Source: Salinisphaera sp002433465 (GTDB lineage: Bacteria; Pseudomonadota; Gammaproteobacteria; Nevskiales; Salinisphaeraceae). From it: a stretch of DNA of 64,000 bases. Below, piece by piece: positions 61,292 to 64,000 of this stretch. Both the position numbers and the translations under genes were made by a program. How positions within the stretch are numbered: the stretch's first letter is position 1; every line of letters begins with the position of its first letter. The DNA lies in assembly GCF_040361435.1 (NCBI RefSeq), contig NZ_APNL01000002.1, forward strand, positions 1 to 64,000, read 5' to 3'. The notes under the pieces are model-generated. The model was given only the letters and a program-made list of their open reading frames with translations. It had not been told where the DNA came from and ran no database searches.

Positions 61292-62566
61292 TTGTTTCGC
61301 CCGCTTCACAGCCTGCAGCTTCGGGTCACCGCCGCGCTGGCCTTGTTCGTGGCCGTCATGGCCGCGCTGATCGTACTGACCCTGTTCGCGATCAACGAGC
61401 GTCTCGAGCACGATTTGCTGGACGGCATGGTCGCCCACGAGCTCAGCGAGCTGGAAGCCGAGTACCCGATCGAAGGCAAGGCCGCGCTGCCCAATTCGGC
61501 CACCATCAAGGGCTTCGTCGTCGAGCCCGACCAACTGCAAAGCCTGCCCGAGCCACTGCAGCCGCTGCCGCTGCACACCAGCGGCGCCAACCTCAGCTAC
61601 GGCGGACGTAGCTACCGGGTGGCCAGTACCGTCATCGACGGCAAGCGCGCCTTTCTGGCTTACGACACCACCGCGATCGAATCCCGACAGTCGGTGTTTC
61701 GGGCTGCATTGATCGCTGCGGTCGTGATCGTGTTTGCTCTGGCGCTACCGCTGGGTATCTGGATCGCCCGGCTCAGCCTGAAACCCATCAATCAGCTCGC
61801 CGATCACGTGGCCCGTCTTGAACCGGGTGCGCCCGGGCCGGCCTTGGCCGAACGCTTCGACGGCTACGAGGTCGGCGCCATCGCCCGGGCCTTCGACCGC
61901 TTCATGCAGCGGCTGGACGGCTTCGTCGAACGCGAACGCAGCTTTACCGCCGACGCCAGCCACGAACTGCGCACCCCGCTGGCCGTCATTCAGGGCGCGC
62001 TGGAGGTTCTGCATCAGGATCCACGCTTTGCCGACAGCGCGCCGCTGACGCGAATTGAACGCGCCTCGACGCAGATGGCCGATCTGATCGAATCGCTGCT
62101 ATTCCTTGCCCGCGACGAGGACCGCAGCATTTCCAGCGAGCAACAATGCCGGGCGGATCTCGTGGTCGGCGAACTGCTCGATGCCTACAAACCGATGCTC
62201 GGCAAGAGCCGGGTGGAAGTCGCCGCCCTTGATGCCTGCCCTCTGGCAGCGCCGCGCATCGCCGTGGTCATCGTCTTCGGCAACCTGCTACGCAACGCGA
62301 TGCGCCACGGCGGCCCCCATATCCGGGTCACGCTGGCCGACGGCGTGCTCAGCGTTGCCGACGACGGCCCCGGCATGACCGCCGAACAACGACGCCAGGC
62401 ATTCGAGCGCGGCTTTCGCCACGGCCGTGGCGCCGGCCTGGGGCTGGGTCTATATCTGGTTCAACGCGTCGCGCAACGCTACGACTGGCAGCTGCGCATG
62501 ACCAGTCGACCGCATGAAGGCACCCGCGTGGAGGTCCGCTTTGCGCCGCTTGGCAGAACCGTATGA
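61292..62566 (+). CDS. Sensor histidine kinase (HisKA/HATPase)
   Basis: A 424-residue inner-membrane kinase: helices at about 11–33 and 137–159 enclose a periplasmic domain of about 100 residues, then HAMP, ASHELRTPLAVI (phospho-His224), N box VFGNLLRNAMRH, DDGPGM and GAGLGLGLYLV. The frame starts with TTG, two bases after the response-regulator stop. The periplasmic domain (DLLDGMVAHELSELEAEYPI…SYGGRSYRVASTVIDGKRAFLAYDT) is not a recognised sensor family. Confidence 0.92.
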   Translation: MFRPLHSLQLRVTAALALFVAVMAALIVLTLFAINERLEHDLLDGMVAHELSELEAEYPIEGKAALPNSATIKGFVVEPDQLQSLPEPLQPLPLHTSGANLSYGGRSYRVASTVIDGKRAFLAYDTTAIESRQSVFRAALIAAVVIVFALALPLGIWIARLSLKPINQLADHVARLEPGAPGPALAERFDGYEVGAIARAFDRFMQRLDGFVERERSFTADASHELRTPLAVIQGALEVLHQDPRFADSAPLTRIERASTQMADLIESLLFLARDEDRSISSEQQCRADLVVGELLDAYKPMLGKSRVEVAALDACPLAAPRIAVVIVFGNLLRNAMRHGGPHIRVTLADGVLSVADDGPGMTAEQRRQAFERGFRHGRGAGLGLGLYLVQRVAQRYDWQLRMTSRPHEGTRVEVRFAPLGRTV

Positions 62567-62707
62567 ACCGGCGCGGCGTAGCCGGCCTTCGTGCTCACGA
62601 ACGGGCCAACGCGCCGATGCCTTAACATATTCTTGACGTTGGATTGACGGTTCGCGCAGGGCCGTAAGCGCATCATCAGCGCGTTTTCGTACTCAGCAGG
62701 AGCGCAC

Positions 62708-63838
62708 ATGGCGCAGACTGGCGATGTGAACGCGACCGGCATCAAGGCCTGGATCAAACGCCTGCGCCGCGGCAACCGACAGCGGCTCAACCGGTTGATG
62801 ACCAGCCTGTTCGGCACGGTGGAACCGCGTTCGCGCCCGCTGGCCGGGGATACCCGCCGTATTCTCGTGGTGCGGTTGAATAAACGCCTGGGCAATATCC
62901 TGTTCCTGACGCCAATGCTGCGCAGCCTGGCGGCCTCTCTGCCAGCGGCCACCATCGATGTGGTGATCGAGGATCCACGCCAAAAACCGTTGCTGGAAAG
63001 CCTGCCCGCCATCGGTCAGGTGTGGGTACGGGAAAGATCGCTGCCGGCGACCATCCGCCTTCTTCGCCAGCTGCGCTCGGTTCGCTACGATCTGGCCATC
63101 GACCCCAGCGGCAACTCGGCCAGCAACCGCCTGGCCCTGGCACTGGCCGGCGCGCGCCAGCGCATGGGGTTTGCCGCACGCGATCAGTGGGTGCGCCTCA
63201 CCCATGCCGCGCCGCGTGCAGAAAGCCGGCATCAGGCGATCCAACCCGTGGAGCTGCTTACCTCCAGCGTCGCCGACTTTTCGTGGAAAACCTTCGAAAC
63301 GCTTGCCGTATTTCCGCACGGCCCGTCGAATGCCGCGGCGCAACGCTACTGGCAGGCCGCCTTCACACCACCGGTCCGATCCACCACGCCCACCGTCGGG
63401 TTCTTCACGCGGGCGACCGGCGCCAAACAGCTCGAAACCGGCTGGTGGCAAGAGTTTGTTGCACTGTTCAAGCAGCGCCTGCCCAGCGCGCGACTGTTAC
63501 AGATTCGAGCCCCCGACCAGCCCGAGCCGATCGAGCCCGGTATCGCCAGCGTGTCGATCGCCGAACTCGACGTGCTCGCCGCGCTGCTCGGGCGGCTCAA
63601 CGGCTTCGTAGCCGCCGACTGTGGCCCCATGCATCTGGCCGCGGCCGCCGGGGTACCGGTGGTCGGCCTGTTCAAGGCCACCTCCGCGGCATGCTACGCA
63701 CCGCTCGGTGACGGCTGCACGGCGCTGGAAGGCCCGGCGCTGACCGCTGCCGCCGCCGTGGACGCGGTGAGCCATCGCACCCAGTATCGCGGTTCGCGGG
63801 TGGCCTGGATTTTGTTGCCCTGTCAGTCGTCGGGCTAA
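62708..63838 (+). CDS. GT9-family glycosyltransferase (heptosyltransferase-like)
   Basis: A 376-residue GT-B enzyme of family 9. RRILVVRLNKRLGNILFLTPMLRSL begins the N-terminal domain; FVAADCGPMHLAAAAGVPVVGLFKATS is the C-terminal sugar-nucleotide-binding signature. GT9 members add heptose or other sugars to lipopolysaccharide core; the acceptor is unknown. GGAG lies five bases before the ATG, and a TTGACG box near 62634 may belong to its promoter. No other LPS genes are in view. Confidence 0.88.
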   Translation: MAQTGDVNATGIKAWIKRLRRGNRQRLNRLMTSLFGTVEPRSRPLAGDTRRILVVRLNKRLGNILFLTPMLRSLAASLPAATIDVVIEDPRQKPLLESLPAIGQVWVRERSLPATIRLLRQLRSVRYDLAIDPSGNSASNRLALALAGARQRMGFAARDQWVRLTHAAPRAESRHQAIQPVELLTSSVADFSWKTFETLAVFPHGPSNAAAQRYWQAAFTPPVRSTTPTVGFFTRATGAKQLETGWWQEFVALFKQRLPSARLLQIRAPDQPEPIEPGIASVSIAELDVLAALLGRLNGFVAADCGPMHLAAAAGVPVVGLFKATSAACYAPLGDGCTALEGPALTAAAAVDAVSHRTQYRGSRVAWILLPCQSSG

Positions 63839-63841
63839 ACT
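63812..63841 (+). promoter_or_regulatory. Predicted promoter for the final gene
   Basis: TTGTTG (63812–63817), an 18-bp spacer and TAAACT (63836–63841), overlapping the end of the GT9 gene. The spacing to the ATG at 63872 gives a leader of about 25 nt. Confidence 0.45.
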
Positions 63842-63871
63842 GCGTCATCCTTCGACTGACCCGCGATTGTT

Positions 63872-64000
63872 ATGCCCGACGCGCCTGCCCAGGCGGCCAC
63901 GGTAAGCTGGCGTGCCCATAGCGGCGCGCAAGCATCCGAGGCAACCGGCTCGATTCATGTCCGCCATGCGGCTGAAGCCGACGTATTCAGCTGTCCGCTG
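63872..64000 (+). CDS. Unidentified gene, 5' part only (cut by window end)
   Basis: An open frame of 43 codons, starting MPDAPAQAATVSWRAHSG and still open at the window edge. A promoter-like sequence stands just upstream, which supports a real gene; the Shine-Dalgarno is poor. Too little is present to name a family. Confidence 0.45.
   Translation, partial: MPDAPAQAATVSWRAHSGAQASEATGSIHVRHAAEADVFSCPL

Overview
The window reads as chromosomal DNA of a high-GC gammaproteobacterium. PlsB, MlaA, PrfC, TtcA, a Xni-like exonuclease, PriA, an ArgS–FtsN-like pair, UvrD and split-alpha PntAA/PntAB/PntB support this. A glucosylglycerate (compatible solute) module and a BiuH-like amidase cassette suggest a salt- or nitrogen-stressed free-living organism. 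A Salinisphaera-like lineage would fit, but the genus is a guess. Genes are dense and the two strands alternate in short operons. No tRNA, rRNA, prophage or CRISPR array was recognised.

Region 0–6 kb is a tight minus-strand lipid operon: acyltransferase, SDR protein, MlaA, Kdo/RIO-type kinase, PlsB. Region 6–16 kb holds an orphan ParB-like protein, two small cytochromes c, acylphosphatase, prfC, ppx, an NlpC/P60 lipoprotein and a voltage-gated-type K+ channel. Two related non-autonomous mobile elements (6943–7218 and 12493–12657) both end exactly at a neighbour's TAG stop codon. A minus-strand noncoding transcript is predicted divergent from prfC (about 10072–10262).

Region 16–35 kb holds a desaturase with a DesT/FabR-like operator on its promoter, ttcA, a fructosamine kinase with a 5'-3' exonuclease, the transhydrogenase operon, a Nudix enzyme, priA preceded by a cluster of DnaA boxes, argS with an FtsN-like SPOR gene, a GluR0-like ligand-gated K+ channel paired with a DUF3187 outer-membrane protein, and uvrD.

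Region 35–50 kb holds an RRM protein, a Tat-exported PhoD-type phosphatase and an oligopeptide ABC transporter whose genes are dispersed. oppA-oppB-oppC (50.1–46.6 kb) are separated from oppD by a plus-strand cassette (GntR regulator, BiuH-like cysteine hydrolase, NCS1 permease, cupin). oppD is separated from oppF by cls and an endonuclease/exonuclease/phosphatase gene.

Region 50–64 kb holds mnmG, a MerR/DUF2938 divergent pair with a perfect operator, DUF945 and GFA genes, and the glucosylglycerate module: a GH13_18 phosphorylase, then gpgS and gpgP on the other strand, with a diguanylate cyclase between them. An OmpR/EnvZ-type two-component pair is divergent from gpgP-gpgS. A GT9 glycosyltransferase and the start of an unidentified gene close the window.
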